A DNA stretch of 55,637 bases, from contig CAMORU010000004.1 in NCBI GenBank assembly GCA_946624155.1, positions 1 to 55,637 of the forward strand. Reading direction: 5' to 3'. Position 1 is the stretch's first letter. Every line of letters starts with the position of its first letter. Below, piece by piece: positions 26,890-36,137 of the stretch. This DNA comes from an uncultured Caryophanales bacterium (GTDB taxonomy: Bacteria; Bacillota_I; Bacilli_A; RFN20; CAG-826). The position numbers and the translations under genes are program-made. The notes beneath the pieces are model-generated. The model saw nothing but the letters and a program-made list of their open reading frames with translations. It did no database searches and was not told the origin of the DNA.

Positions 26890-27909
26890 ATGAAGATATT
26901 AGTAACAGGTGCAGCAGGATTTATAGGAGCGTTTCTATGTAAACGTCTTTTAGAAACCACAGATCACGAGATTATTGGGGTTGATAACCTTAATGATTAT
27001 TATGATGTCTCTTTAAAAGACGCTAGACTTAAAATGCTTAGGAATTTCCGCAAATTTTTATTCATTAAAGGTGATATTTCAGATAAATCTTTTATCGATA
27101 GATTATTTAATGAATATAAATTTGATATAGTAGTCAATTTAGCTGCCCAAGCAGGTGTACGTTATTCAATTGATCACCCAGATGTTTATATAGAATCTAA
27201 CATTATTGGATTTTATAACATCCTTGAAGCATGTAGACATAATCCTGTTAAACATTTAGTGTATGCATCATCTTCTTCAGTTTATGGCGGTAACACAAAA
27301 GTACCTTTTTCAACTGATGATAAAGTAGATAATCCGGTTAGTTTATATGCTGCAACAAAGAAAAGCAATGAGCTATTAGCTCATGCTTATTCTAAGTTAT
27401 ATAACATTCCAACAACTGGATTAAGATTTTTCACTGTATATGGTCCAATGGGTAGACCTGATATGGCGTATTTCTCCTTTACTAATAAACTTATTAAAGG
27501 TGAAACAATTGAAATCTTTAATTACGGTAATTGTAAAAGAGATTTCACATATATAGATGATATTGTAGAAGGAATTGTGCGTGTTATGAATAAAGCGCCA
27601 GAAAAGAAAAATGGTGCTGATGGGTTAGCAGTTGCGCCATATAAAATCTATAACATTGGCAACAATAAACCTGAAAATCTACTGGATTTTGTGCAAATTT
27701 TGTCTACTGAACTTGTAAAAGCGGGGGTTTTACCTAAAGACTTTGATTTTGAATCACATAAGAAACTTGTACCTATGCAAAAAGGTGATGTTCCTATCAC
27801 TTATGCAGATACTTCTGACTTAGAAAGAGATTTTGGATATAAACCATCCACTACTTTAAAAGAAGGCTTAGAAAAATTTGCTAAATGGTATAGTGAGTTT
27901 TATTTATAA
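26890..27909 (+). CDS. UDP-glucuronate 4-epimerase-like NAD-dependent epimerase
   Basis: 339 residues of the extended short-chain dehydrogenase family. VTGAAGFIGAFLCKRLL (5-21) binds NAD. DNLNDYYDVSLKDARL near 36-51 and QAGVRYSIDHPDVYIESNIIGFYNILE near 91-115 are typical of UDP-glucuronate 4-epimerases. Ser-Ser-Ser near 131 and Tyr-x-x-x-Lys (YAATK, near 154-158) are the catalytic residues. It would convert UDP-glucuronate from Ugd to UDP-galacturonate for the surface polymer. Related 4,6-dehydratases are less likely because their Thr-Asp catalytic motif is not seen. Confidence 0.85.
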   Translation: MKILVTGAAGFIGAFLCKRLLETTDHEIIGVDNLNDYYDVSLKDARLKMLRNFRKFLFIKGDISDKSFIDRLFNEYKFDIVVNLAAQAGVRYSIDHPDVYIESNIIGFYNILEACRHNPVKHLVYASSSSVYGGNTKVPFSTDDKVDNPVSLYAATKKSNELLAHAYSKLYNIPTTGLRFFTVYGPMGRPDMAYFSFTNKLIKGETIEIFNYGNCKRDFTYIDDIVEGIVRVMNKAPEKKNGADGLAVAPYKIYNIGNNKPENLLDFVQILSTELVKAGVLPKDFDFESHKKLVPMQKGDVPITYADTSDLERDFGYKPSTTLKEGLEKFAKWYSEFYL

Positions 27910-27929
27910 TTATTTTAAGGAGAACACTA

Positions 27930-28301
27930 ATGAAATTTTATAAATGCAAACACTGTGGCAAGATTATTGCCATAGTAAATGATGTTAAAGTACCTACAAT
28001 TTGCTGTGGAGAGCCTATGAGTGAGCTTATCGCTAATACAAGCGATGGCGCTCACGAAAAACATATACCTGTATTTAAAGTAGAAGGAAATATTGTACAT
28101 GTATGTGTAGGAGAAGTAGTCCACCCAATGCTAGAAAATCACTATATTGAATGGATCGCTATTGAAACGAACTTTGGTAATCAAAGAAAAGTTCTTAAAC
28201 CAGGAGATGAACCTAAAGCTGACTTCGCACTTCTAGAAGGCGAAAAAGTAATTAGAGTCATTGAACACTGTAACTTACACGGTTTATATTCTACAAAATA
28301 A
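27930..28301 (+). CDS. desulfoferrodoxin (superoxide reductase)
   Basis: 123 residues. The N-terminal desulforedoxin iron site has Cys 6, Cys 9, Cys 25 and Cys 26 (YKCKHCG ... ICCGEPM). The superoxide reductase domain follows with HEKHIP near 42-47, VVHPM near 91, ENHYIEWI near 96 and EHCNLHGLY near 112, which supply the His and Cys ligands of the second iron. It reduces superoxide to peroxide without making oxygen, as in anaerobes. AAGGAG precedes the ATG, and a terminator follows. It is a stand-alone gene 20 bp after the epimerase. Confidence 0.93.
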   Translation: MKFYKCKHCGKIIAIVNDVKVPTICCGEPMSELIANTSDGAHEKHIPVFKVEGNIVHVCVGEVVHPMLENHYIEWIAIETNFGNQRKVLKPGDEPKADFALLEGEKVIRVIEHCNLHGLYSTK

Positions 28302-28318
28302 TAATTACTAACTATTAG

Positions 28319-28343
28319 AGATGAGCTCGTGCTCATCTTTTAA
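28319..28343 (+). terminator. terminator of the desulfoferrodoxin gene
   Basis: AGATGAGC (28319-28326) pairs with GCTCATCT (28331-28338) around TCGT, followed by Ts. Confidence 0.85.
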
Positions 28344-28473
28344 TTTGCTCTTTTGTCTTACTAGTTAAGCGTACTTTAGTAGCGAAACTCCATTAACAAA
28401 AGAGCTCGAATGATTTATTACAGACATCAATAGAACTGAAATACGGTAACTAAGATTTTACTTAAATACTGAT

Positions 28474-28602
28474 ATATAACTCAATAAAGTAGGGGGTGCA
28501 TAAATTTATAAAATTTTTGCTACCTAATTTTTTATTTATATTAACATAGTTAATATGAATTAGATATTTAATGCACCCCCTATAAAAGTGGTTGAGTTAT
28601 AT
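28474..28602. repeat. 129-bp long inverted repeat upstream of surface protein gene 1
   Basis: The outer arms ATATAACTCAA (28474-28484) and TTGAGTTATAT (28592-28602) are perfect complements. So are the inner arms AGGGGGTGCAT (28491-28501) and ATGCACCCCCT (28571-28581). The centre is extremely AT-rich. A shorter, weaker version (AGGGGGTGC ... GGCACTCCCT, 38179-38250) precedes the second surface protein gene. It could be a leader RNA structure or a palindromic element used twice. Confidence 0.7.
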
Positions 28603-28976
28603 TTTTAATAATATAAAATGATATTGAAGAAATAGTAACTAACTCGTTAGAGGTTCTGGTCAAACTATCTAATAAGAAAGAAGCCATTTTCTTCATAAGT
28701 TAAGGTTATTACTAAAATAAAGAATAAAAGTGCACATTACTCTTAAATAAGTAATCTCCTTAATGAGTCACTTTTAAGCATAATTTCATCTGACTAATGA
28801 GTGTTTTGTCTTAAGAAGTGATACACAACTAGACATTTTAAATATGACTAAGTGGATTTTAGGAAACTAATGTTAAATATTGAAATGTCAAAATGTTGTT
28901 CATATAAACCTCACCTTTTAATCGTAGATATAGAGGTTAATAAGGGAGGAAGAAATGAAAGGAGAAAAACAAAAAT
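28603..28976 (+). promoter_or_regulatory. long untranslated leader of surface protein gene 1
   Basis: About 370 bp without a gene. It shares blocks, in order, with the leader at 38370-38613: TAAGAAAGAAG, AAAAGTGCACATT (28727-28739), CTTAAGAAG, and the final GAAATGAAAGGAGAAAA that carries the ribosome-binding site. AAAAGTG near 28727 can pair with CACTTTT further on. The common order suggests shared regulation, perhaps at RNA level. No promoter can be fixed. Confidence 0.5.
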
Positions 28977-31900
28977 ATGAACAAATTTATTACAAAGCTA
29001 GCCGAGATTTTCCTCGGATTATCTATGGCTGCCGGCTTAGGTGTTACCATTGGCGCGAGTAAAACAGGCGCTGGGCGAGTGGATGCAACGGATGCCACAA
29101 TCAGTTCGTTTAGTACTAATTCTGGTACTGTAAATGGTATTACCTATGTTGGATATAAGGCTAGCGGGACATCTGATGCTGCAATTAGTTCTAATTGCCT
29201 TAGGTTATATCAAACAAGTTCTAAATCTGACGGAAATTTGGGTGGTGTCGCAAAGTTTTCTCTATCAAGTGGAGCGACTATTACTGCTTTCTCTGCAACT
29301 TTCAACGCAGCAAATACAAAGGTTCGTTATGGAACCTCTACTACCGATAAAACAACTTTCACATCATCTGACTTTGTTAACACGAACTATTCAGTAAGTA
29401 CATCTTCCGGTATGGCTATTTCAAGTCTTTCTTGTAACTATGTCTTTATCGGTAATTTTAGATATAGTGGTAGCAATTCATCTCAAAGAGTTGATATTAA
29501 AACTATTACATTAACCTATACTGCTCAAGGGACGACATATACCGTGACCTACGATGCTAACGGTGGATCGGGAACAATGACTGATTCTAATTCGCCATAT
29601 AACAGTGGTGCAACAGTTACAGTTCTTGCCAACACATTTACTAATTCAGGATATAATTTTGATCACTGGAATACTGAAGATGATGATAGCGGCGATGATT
29701 ATGCAGCCGGAGATACTTTTACCATTTCTGCAGATACTACACTATATGCTCAATGGACATCAAGTACACCGGCGAGTACCAAAACCTATGCAGTCATAAG
29801 CTCGACTGACGATTTGGAATCTGGTGCTAGTTATATAATTACCAGTGGAACATCTGGGACAGTTAAAACAATGTCTACAACCGAGTATGCCAACAATCGA
29901 CCAGCAACAGATGTTACTGTTTCAAATTCAAAAATTACTGGTTCTAGCTCAATTTTGAGCTTAACACTAGGCGGAAGTACTGGTGCCTGGACTTTTACGA
30001 CTGAGAACTATGCAGGTACTAATGGTTATTTAAGAAATGCTGATTCTGGTACATCAAACTACTTGTTAGTTGGGAATACGGCTCGTGAATTTACAATCTC
30101 TTTCAGCTCTGGAGCTGCTGTTATAACCGCGACTTCCGGAAGTGCTAGAAATCTTATGAGATACAATTCTGGTAACAATTTGTTTGCCTGTTATGGAAGT
30201 GGCCAAAATGATATTTATTTATGGAAAGAACTTGATAGCAATTCTTTAACATTAGATGTCATAAAGCATTTAGACTATGTTGGCCATGATTTTGAGCTAA
30301 ATGCAGATGTTGATGGATATACTCCAACTACATGGACATGGAGTTCAAGTCCTGCAGGTATTGTAACTATAGATGATGATGATGATTACGCAATAGTTAG
30401 TCCTGTTTCCGCGGGAACGACAACGATTAGTGTTACCGCTACCGATGGTAGCGTTTCTAAAACAGCTACTTGTTCTGTCACCATTACCTCAAAGAGTGGT
30501 GCTGATACTAGCAATTTATTGACAATTGACGATGCAATTTTAATTGCTGATTATACAGGCACTACACAAACTTCATCTTCTTATTATTTGGAAGGTACTG
30601 TTAGTTCTTTGGCGAACGATAAATACCCAATGCTTACAGGAACATCTTCCACATTAGAAGTCTACAAAGATTGTAGTGGAACTGTTTATTCAGGAGATAG
30701 CATTAGAGTTTACGGACCAATCTTTAAATATAATGATAGTCAGCCAGAATTTGCTAGTAGCTCTACAGTTACAGTTTTAAATATTCCTGCTGATTCGATA
30801 ACTGTTAGTAATCCAACTCCTGTTCCAACGGGTGTTGATGATGGAGATTTAACAGATTATTTATCAGTTACAATTAATGGCACAAACGGCAGAACCGCCA
30901 CTAACCAGGGTTGGACAGTTACAAATTCATCTGTAACAAGTGTTATTACACTTTCTGGTGCAGACGGAAAAACATTCGATTCTGGTTCATCGGAAGGTAC
31001 TACAATTTTAACAATTGCTTCAGTTGATAATCCTTCTAAAACTGCCACAATTTCAATAACAACTATTGATGCTTCTGTCCCTGTATTACAAAGTGTTACG
31101 GTTTCAGGAACACCTAGCAAAGCTACACAATATGTAGGACAAACATTTGATTGGACAGGTTTGACATTTACACCTGTTTATAGTCCTGTAAAGAGCCCTG
31201 TTGAATCAATAACTGGTGCGAATATTACATGGAATGCATTAGTTGCAGGTCAAAATCCAACTGGTACATACACTGGTGATAATAGTGTAAGTGTCACTGT
31301 GGCAGTAACATCTGTTTCCGTAGAAGCCGATGGAGTTTACTCTGTTCATGTTTCTGGAGATATGAGTGTTAAGACATACGATGAAGATGCATCTTGGAAT
31401 TACTCAGGTTTAGTAGTAAAGGTTACAAAAAAATCTGATCACAACACACAAGTTGATCCAACAAGTTCTATTACATGGAGTGCTAGTTCAACACCTAAAC
31501 AATTGGGTGTGGGATCTGGTAAATCCGTTAATGTTACTGCAACAGTAGACGGTGTTCAAAGTGCTGCATATACAGTTTCTGGCATTACAGTCACAGAGCA
31601 CCAGGCAGATAAATATGGTGAATTTACTGGCTCAATTGAAGCCGGACAATATGTAATCGTTGGTGCTTCAACAAGCAATGCAATGAAAAATGTTGTCTCC
31701 AATGACCGATTAACATTTGATGAAGTCACTATAGCACAAGGAATTATTGAAGATCCAGATAGTGCTTTAATTTGGGATATTCAACCTGTTACCGGCACTA
31801 ATTATTGGACTATCTATAACGCTGCTTCAGAAAAATACTTGGCTGGAGTTTCAGCAAAAAATAAAGCTGGGCTCTCAAGTACTGTTACGGATTTAACTAA

Positions 31901-33176
31901 ATGGACAATTACATACGATGAAGGCTTTGTATTTGACAATTTAGGTAGACATAGTGAAACAGATACTCCAAATAATGCTTATTTAAGACTTAATGGTGGA
32001 ACTGGATGGGGATGTTATGCTTCCAATACAGGTAGTGCTCCAAGTTTATATAAACTAGGTAATCTACCAAAAGCATTTGATTACTTTAGTTATGTTGACG
32101 GCACCCCAGATAAGACATCTTATGTCGTGGGAGAAGGCTTTGATCCAACAGGATTAGAGATTCATGCGGTATACACTGAACCTTCCTTATTCCCTGACGA
32201 GGATATTACTGATTACATCGTATGGGATGCATTAGTTGAAGGCACACAAGCCACAGGTACATGGGAAGGCCACACTGTTACAATTACTGGTTTAACAATT
32301 TCCTCGTTTGCACCAGTTGCATATACTAAAATTACTTCTTTAGATCAACTTGCTCTTGGTTCTGAAGTAATTATAGGTGGCTATAAGTCCTCAACTTCCA
32401 CTTATTACGCATTGAGTACTTTTAGTACTAAATTCTTTACCGCCGAGTCTACAACTGGAACTAGTTCATCATTAACTACAACTTCTGATACTTTGATTTT
32501 TACTGTTGAAGCAGATCGTAATGGTTACTATTTCAAAAATGGAACTAATTACATAAAGCGAAGTACAAGCGATAGTGCTTTCGGAGCTAAAGATTCTGAT
32601 GCATGTTGGTCTATTTCATTTGGCGAAGAAGGTGCTGTCACAATGACAAATGGTGATAGTGGCAACACAACATTCCAGTTTAATGACTCAGATCCTAGAT
32701 TTAAGAATTACAGCGGAACTCAAAAAAGTATTTGCATCTATGTTCAATCAACTCCTAGTGAAACTGATATTTTGAAAACTTATGCTTCAAGATATTTGCT
32801 TTTAGAAAATGAAACATTAGCTCAAATACCGTCAGGAGAGACAGGAAACGCAGGAACGGACTGCTTAGGTTTAACCGGACCATATATGACTGCTAAAACC
32901 GCCCTAAACAGTGGTGAATTTGCATCTCATAAGTCAAATTTCCAATCTTCTAGTGACTCGATTGTGGCAAACGCAAGACTCCGTTATGAGGCTTGGGCTA
33001 GAGCATATGGCGATACAACGCCTTATCAAACAACAGTTGGTAATAGCGCAAAATTGCTTAGTTCTCTTCTTGGAGAAAGTTCTAACACAGTCGCAATCAT
33101 TGTTATTATCTCAATGGTAAGCGTTACTGCTATTGGAGGATACTTCTTCTTACGTAAACGTAAAGAGAATATCTAA
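28977..33176 (+). CDS. large cell-surface protein 1 with Ig-like and Listeria-type repeats
   Basis: 1399 residues. A signal peptide (1 to about 37) leads to a Ser/Thr-rich exterior. Residues 187-261 are one Listeria-Bacteroides (InlB B-type) repeat with YDANGGSGT and LYAQW. Big2-like Ig strands with TTTISVTATDGS lie near 475-510, an OB-like domain near 514-601, and Big3-like modules with ITGANITWNALV and DYIVWDALV near 710-790 and 1040-1110. The C-terminus has a membrane helix (about 1369-1389) and LRKRKENI, without an LPxTG sorting motif. The first and last ~30 residues nearly match those of 38614-42822. Likely an adhesin or antigen. An insertion sequence begins 29 bp after its stop. Confidence 0.8.
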   Translation: MNKFITKLAEIFLGLSMAAGLGVTIGASKTGAGRVDATDATISSFSTNSGTVNGITYVGYKASGTSDAAISSNCLRLYQTSSKSDGNLGGVAKFSLSSGATITAFSATFNAANTKVRYGTSTTDKTTFTSSDFVNTNYSVSTSSGMAISSLSCNYVFIGNFRYSGSNSSQRVDIKTITLTYTAQGTTYTVTYDANGGSGTMTDSNSPYNSGATVTVLANTFTNSGYNFDHWNTEDDDSGDDYAAGDTFTISADTTLYAQWTSSTPASTKTYAVISSTDDLESGASYIITSGTSGTVKTMSTTEYANNRPATDVTVSNSKITGSSSILSLTLGGSTGAWTFTTENYAGTNGYLRNADSGTSNYLLVGNTAREFTISFSSGAAVITATSGSARNLMRYNSGNNLFACYGSGQNDIYLWKELDSNSLTLDVIKHLDYVGHDFELNADVDGYTPTTWTWSSSPAGIVTIDDDDDYAIVSPVSAGTTTISVTATDGSVSKTATCSVTITSKSGADTSNLLTIDDAILIADYTGTTQTSSSYYLEGTVSSLANDKYPMLTGTSSTLEVYKDCSGTVYSGDSIRVYGPIFKYNDSQPEFASSSTVTVLNIPADSITVSNPTPVPTGVDDGDLTDYLSVTINGTNGRTATNQGWTVTNSSVTSVITLSGADGKTFDSGSSEGTTILTIASVDNPSKTATISITTIDASVPVLQSVTVSGTPSKATQYVGQTFDWTGLTFTPVYSPVKSPVESITGANITWNALVAGQNPTGTYTGDNSVSVTVAVTSVSVEADGVYSVHVSGDMSVKTYDEDASWNYSGLVVKVTKKSDHNTQVDPTSSITWSASSTPKQLGVGSGKSVNVTATVDGVQSAAYTVSGITVTEHQADKYGEFTGSIEAGQYVIVGASTSNAMKNVVSNDRLTFDEVTIAQGIIEDPDSALIWDIQPVTGTNYWTIYNAASEKYLAGVSAKNKAGLSSTVTDLTKWTITYDEGFVFDNLGRHSETDTPNNAYLRLNGGTGWGCYASNTGSAPSLYKLGNLPKAFDYFSYVDGTPDKTSYVVGEGFDPTGLEIHAVYTEPSLFPDEDITDYIVWDALVEGTQATGTWEGHTVTITGLTISSFAPVAYTKITSLDQLALGSEVIIGGYKSSTSTYYALSTFSTKFFTAESTTGTSSSLTTTSDTLIFTVEADRNGYYFKNGTNYIKRSTSDSAFGAKDSDACWSISFGEEGAVTMTNGDSGNTTFQFNDSDPRFKNYSGTQKSICIYVQSTPSETDILKTYASRYLLLENETLAQIPSGETGNAGTDCLGLTGPYMTAKTALNSGEFASHKSNFQSSSDSIVANARLRYEAWARAYGDTTPYQTTVGNSAKLLSSLLGESSNTVAIIVIISMVSVTAIGGYFFLRKRKENI

Positions 33177-33196
33177 TTTACTAATCTAACCTATTA

Positions 33197-33204
33197 ATTT
33201 AGGT
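33197..33204. repeat. left target-site duplication of the ISL3-type element
   Basis: ATTTAGGT here is repeated exactly at 34740-34747. Eight bases is the usual duplication of the ISL3 family. Confidence 0.9.
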
Positions 33205-33290
33205 GGCTCTTTGAAATTTGATGTGGTTTTATGTGGTTTTGCTAAAAAACTGACCTCATAAAATCTTGAAATTCAATGTGGCTAACTAAG

Positions 33291-33321
33291 GGGAGAATCC
33301 ACCTTGATTCTCCCTTTTTAT
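33291..33321 (+). terminator. terminator inside the IS, reading on the plus strand
   Basis: GGGAGAATC (33291-33299) and GATTCTCCC (33306-33314) form a perfect stem followed by TTTTTA on the plus strand. It would stop transcription entering the IS from surface gene 1, protecting against antisense reading of the transposase and replacing the displaced terminator. Confidence 0.8.
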
Positions 33322-33325
33322 ATTG

Positions 33326-34603
33326 TCATTTTTTGTTTCTGTTTATATAAAGAATTCTGTTTCTTGATCTTTCAAAATTGTTAAGACCATAACATACATC
33401 TACAAGTGTTTGTATATTGTCGTTATTCGCTTCTGCTATTGCGTTTGATAAGAAAAATCCATATGTGGTTTTCGAATATGCATTGATGATTTCGTCATAC
33501 CAATTTGAAAACGTTTTTGCAATTTCACGCATTTCATCAATTTCACAATGACCAAGCTTCTGAATGTAAAAATCAATAGATTTTTTTGTATCATACCACC
33601 CTGTTAATTTTGTAACATCTCGATTGAATTCTTCGCGAGTCCAATATGCATAATGTAGGTCTGGGTATTTTCTAAGAGTTTCATCAACAAGAATTTCCCA
33701 GTCATACACAAAACCTGTCTTTTTGTTTGTAGCTTTAAACACTTTAAGCCTTGAACGATTACATACGAACATTTTCCAATGTTTTTTCAAGAATTTATAT
33801 TCTTTTGTATTTTCGTCTTCTTTCTGTCTTTTCATTATTTTTGTACGGATTCTTGTAATTGCATTGCTAAAAAGTTTCATAATATGAAAATGGTCAACAA
33901 TATGGATTGAATCTCTAAAGAAAGCGTTTTTCAGCGATCTATATGTTTCATTCATGTCTGAGACAAAATACTTAACTTTGCACCTTTCAGTAAAAGAAAG
34001 TTTGCAAAAATAATCCCTAAGATAATCCCATCTTCGAGATTCGATTATGTCTAAAATTTTTCCTGAAAAAGGATTTGAAATAACGAATGGAAATTTTAAT
34101 TTTGGATTTTCACGATTTCGAAAATGGAATTTATCCACACATATGACTTCGCCAAGATATAATCTTGGTTGTCGTGGTAGAGCATCAAAATACTTGATAA
34201 CGGTATTTGTAGAAACGCCATATTGTCGAGCAACGAATGAATATGAAACGGTTTCTTTAAGAGTTTCAAGTATTGAGAGCTTTGTGACAGTCGATATATT
34301 TGTGCCTGGACTATAAAACGAAAACGATTGTTTGAATGTTTTACCGCAGTCTTTGCAGATATATCTCCGCATATCAATTTCGACATGCATTAATCTTTCT
34401 TTGATAATTGAATTATTGATATTTACTTTGTAATATCCGTGAATTTTGATATTTGTAGAACCACAATTAGGGCACGAATGGCAATCATCTACCAATGAAA
34501 TTAACATCTTATCTTCAGATGTATTCATGTGGTACGCATCAATAAATGCCACTTTTTCGCGTTGAATACCTAAAAGTGATAAAATATCACCAGAATCTTT
34601 CAT
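33326..34603 (-). CDS. ISL3-family transposase
   Basis: 425 residues. An N-terminal zinc-ribbon (CPNCGSTNIKIHGYY, then YICKDCGKTFKQ) is followed by a helix-turn-helix near 128-150 (VARQYGVSTNTVIKYF) and the DDE domain. The catalytic block shows GEVICVDKFHFR near 170, VKYFVSDMNETYRSLKNAFF near 213 and HIVDHFHIMKLF near 236. ANAIAEANNDN-like SNAIAEANNDNIQ near 390 carries the final Glu. Length and motifs fit an intact enzyme. A GGAGG site precedes the ATG on the minus strand. Confidence 0.93.
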   Translation of the reverse strand: MKDSGDILSLLGIQREKVAFIDAYHMNTSEDKMLISLVDDCHSCPNCGSTNIKIHGYYKVNINNSIIKERLMHVEIDMRRYICKDCGKTFKQSFSFYSPGTNISTVTKLSILETLKETVSYSFVARQYGVSTNTVIKYFDALPRQPRLYLGEVICVDKFHFRNRENPKLKFPFVISNPFSGKILDIIESRRWDYLRDYFCKLSFTERCKVKYFVSDMNETYRSLKNAFFRDSIHIVDHFHIMKLFSNAITRIRTKIMKRQKEDENTKEYKFLKKHWKMFVCNRSRLKVFKATNKKTGFVYDWEILVDETLRKYPDLHYAYWTREEFNRDVTKLTGWYDTKKSIDFYIQKLGHCEIDEMREIAKTFSNWYDEIINAYSKTTYGFFLSNAIAEANNDNIQTLVDVCYGLNNFERSRNRILYINRNKK

Positions 34604-34739
34604 GGTTCTTCCTCCTTATAGTTTCTGCTCGACACATAAATTATAAGTGAGGACTTTTATTTTATTTATAAACGTATTAAAATCTTGAAAAATGATGTGG
34701 TGTTGAAAAAATACCCACCACAGCAAAATTCAAAGAACC

Positions 34740-34747
34740 ATTTAGGT
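34740..34747. repeat. right target-site duplication of the ISL3-type element
   Basis: ATTTAGGT, identical to 33197-33204. Confidence 0.9.
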
Positions 34748-34756
34748 TTATAGATG

Positions 34757-34794
34757 GACCAGGATAGTATGACTAACTACCTGGTCTTTTCTTT
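34757..34794 (+). terminator. original terminator of surface gene 1, displaced by the IS
   Basis: GACCAGG (34757-34763) pairs with CCTGGTC (34780-34786), then TTTTCTTT. The preceding TAGGTTTATAGATGG is also found just before the terminator of the second surface gene (42846-42860), which identifies this as the homologous 3' end now 1.5 kb away. Confidence 0.8.
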
Positions 34795-35120
34795 ATATTT
34801 ATTGTCCTTATTATTCAATTATAGGACAAATTGTCCGCTTTTAATTTATAGAAGAGGACAGCATTAATCTTATTGCATAAAAACATAGAAAAGCATGCAA
34901 TTAAATAACTACATTTTGGAAACTCTAGGTCAAAATTTGCAACCTTAAGAATAATCTCGCACCAATAAGGCATTGATGCGAGAATAAAAATATTTAACTT
35001 ATTATATATGTTATTAACAATATCTACTTAAGTAACTGCTTATAATACATATATAAATAAGTTAACTATGGTGGGTATCTTGACACGTTCTTTTCATTAT
35101 GACAATTTGTAATAAAAATA
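34795..35120. other. AT-rich intergenic stretch before the phosphatase gene
   Basis: No gene is visible. TCTCGCA (34955-34961) and TGCGAGA (34977-34983) form a hairpin without a T-run. TTGACA occurs at 35080-35085, but no -10 lies at a suitable distance. Confidence 0.5.
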
Positions 35121-35132
35121 GAGGTGTTCACT

Positions 35133-36050
35133 ATGAAAAATTCATTTCAAAAAACTTACTTTATTAGCTCTGATATCCATGGATTTTTTGATGAGTGGAT
35201 GAAAGCTTTGGAGGAAGCAGGATTCGATAAAGAGAATTCCAATCACATCCTAATTGTCTTAGGAGATATATTTGATCGTGGTAGGCAACCTCTAAAGATT
35301 TATAAGTTTTTACGTAATCTTCCCATAGAAAGAAGAATATTAGTGAGAGGAAACCACGAACAGCTTTTAAAAGATTTAGTAAATCGTGGTTTTGCAGAAT
35401 CCCACGATTATCATAACGGAACAGTTGATACTATCTTTCAATTAAATGGATATCATAGCGAAAAAGACTTTGATCATCGTTATTTCAAAGAATTAACTGA
35501 AAAAGGTTTGATTTATGGAACAACTGAATATCAGAATTTTAAGAAAAAATGGAGAAACAGAAGAAAAAATTTAATGACAAATAAAACAATAGTAGAAATA
35601 CTTGATTGGATCGATTCAAATGAGTGGTGTAACTACTATGAGACAGGGCGATATATTTTTGTTCATTCATATATTCCATTAAGAAAGTTTATTAACTTTG
35701 CAAAATCTGAATGGAACGGATACATAGTGTACGATAAACCAGAAGAATATAGAGAAGACTGGAGAGATGCTACGGATGAAGAATGGGACAACGCAAAGTG
35801 GGGGTGTCCTTGGCAATATGAAGAGCAAGGTCTAAATAGGACAGGAAAAACTATTGTCTGTGGACATTGGCACACCTCAGATTTCTTTAATAATTTGATA
35901 TATAAAAATGAGAAATCAAAGCATTTAGATGTCCGAGTGTCGAATCCAATCTTTAAATCTGATAAATATCCTGGACTTATTGGTTTAGATGCGTGTACTG
36001 TCGCGACACTTAAAGTCAATGTTTTGATATTAAAAGAAAGTGAATTATGA
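35133..36050 (+). CDS. metallophosphoesterase of the serine/threonine phosphatase type
   Basis: 305 residues with all metal-binding motifs in order: SSDIHG near 10-15, GDIFDRG near 45-51, RGNHEQ near 74-79, a His in FVHSYIP near 175, and CGHWHTSDF near 250. This is the PP1/PP2A-like (PrpE/ApaH-like) fold with two metal ions. It may act on phosphoproteins or on dinucleotides such as Ap4A; the sequence does not decide. The ATG at 35133 is chosen because GAGGTG lies seven bases upstream; a GTG at 35124 is inside that site. It stands alone between the IS and the abiE pair. Confidence 0.85.
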   Translation: MKNSFQKTYFISSDIHGFFDEWMKALEEAGFDKENSNHILIVLGDIFDRGRQPLKIYKFLRNLPIERRILVRGNHEQLLKDLVNRGFAESHDYHNGTVDTIFQLNGYHSEKDFDHRYFKELTEKGLIYGTTEYQNFKKKWRNRRKNLMTNKTIVEILDWIDSNEWCNYYETGRYIFVHSYIPLRKFINFAKSEWNGYIVYDKPEEYREDWRDATDEEWDNAKWGCPWQYEEQGLNRTGKTIVCGHWHTSDFFNNLIYKNEKSKHLDVRVSNPIFKSDKYPGLIGLDACTVATLKVNVLILKESEL

Positions 36051-36091
36051 ACTTGAATTCCTGTGAAACATGTAATAATATTTGAGTGAAA

Positions 36092-36130
36092 ATCCGTAAA
36101 AATTGAAAAATTACGGATAAATACTAAAAT
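36092..36130 (+). promoter_or_regulatory. promoter with operator palindrome for the abiE operon, leaderless
   Basis: TTGAAA (36103-36108) and TAAAAT (36125-36130) are 16 bases apart, and the ATG at 36138 falls at the predicted start of transcription. ATCCGTA (36092-36098) and TACGGAT (36112-36118) form a perfect inverted repeat around the -35. AbiEi-type antitoxins are known to bind inverted repeats in their own promoter, so this is a likely operator. Confidence 0.65.
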
Positions 36131-36137
36131 TTGAATT

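Larger units (their letters stand above)
33205..34739 (-). mobile_element. ISL3-family insertion sequence, complete (1535 bp)
   Basis: The ends are imperfect inverted repeats of at least 22 bp. The left reads GGCTCTTTGAAATTTGATGT; the right, read inward, GGTTCTTTGAATTTTGCTGT. Both are followed by GG. ATTTAGGT flanks both ends. The single transposase gene is intact and on the minus strand. The element sits between surface protein gene 1 and that gene's own terminator. Confidence 0.93.

Noticed and set aside
30857..31120. Open frames antisense to or overlapping the surface protein genes (also 40602-40970, 29134-29397)
   Set aside because: They have no ribosome-binding sites and mirror the repetitive Ser/Thr codons of the real genes.
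34955..34983. Intrinsic terminator
   Set aside because: The stem is good but is not followed by a T-run on either strand.
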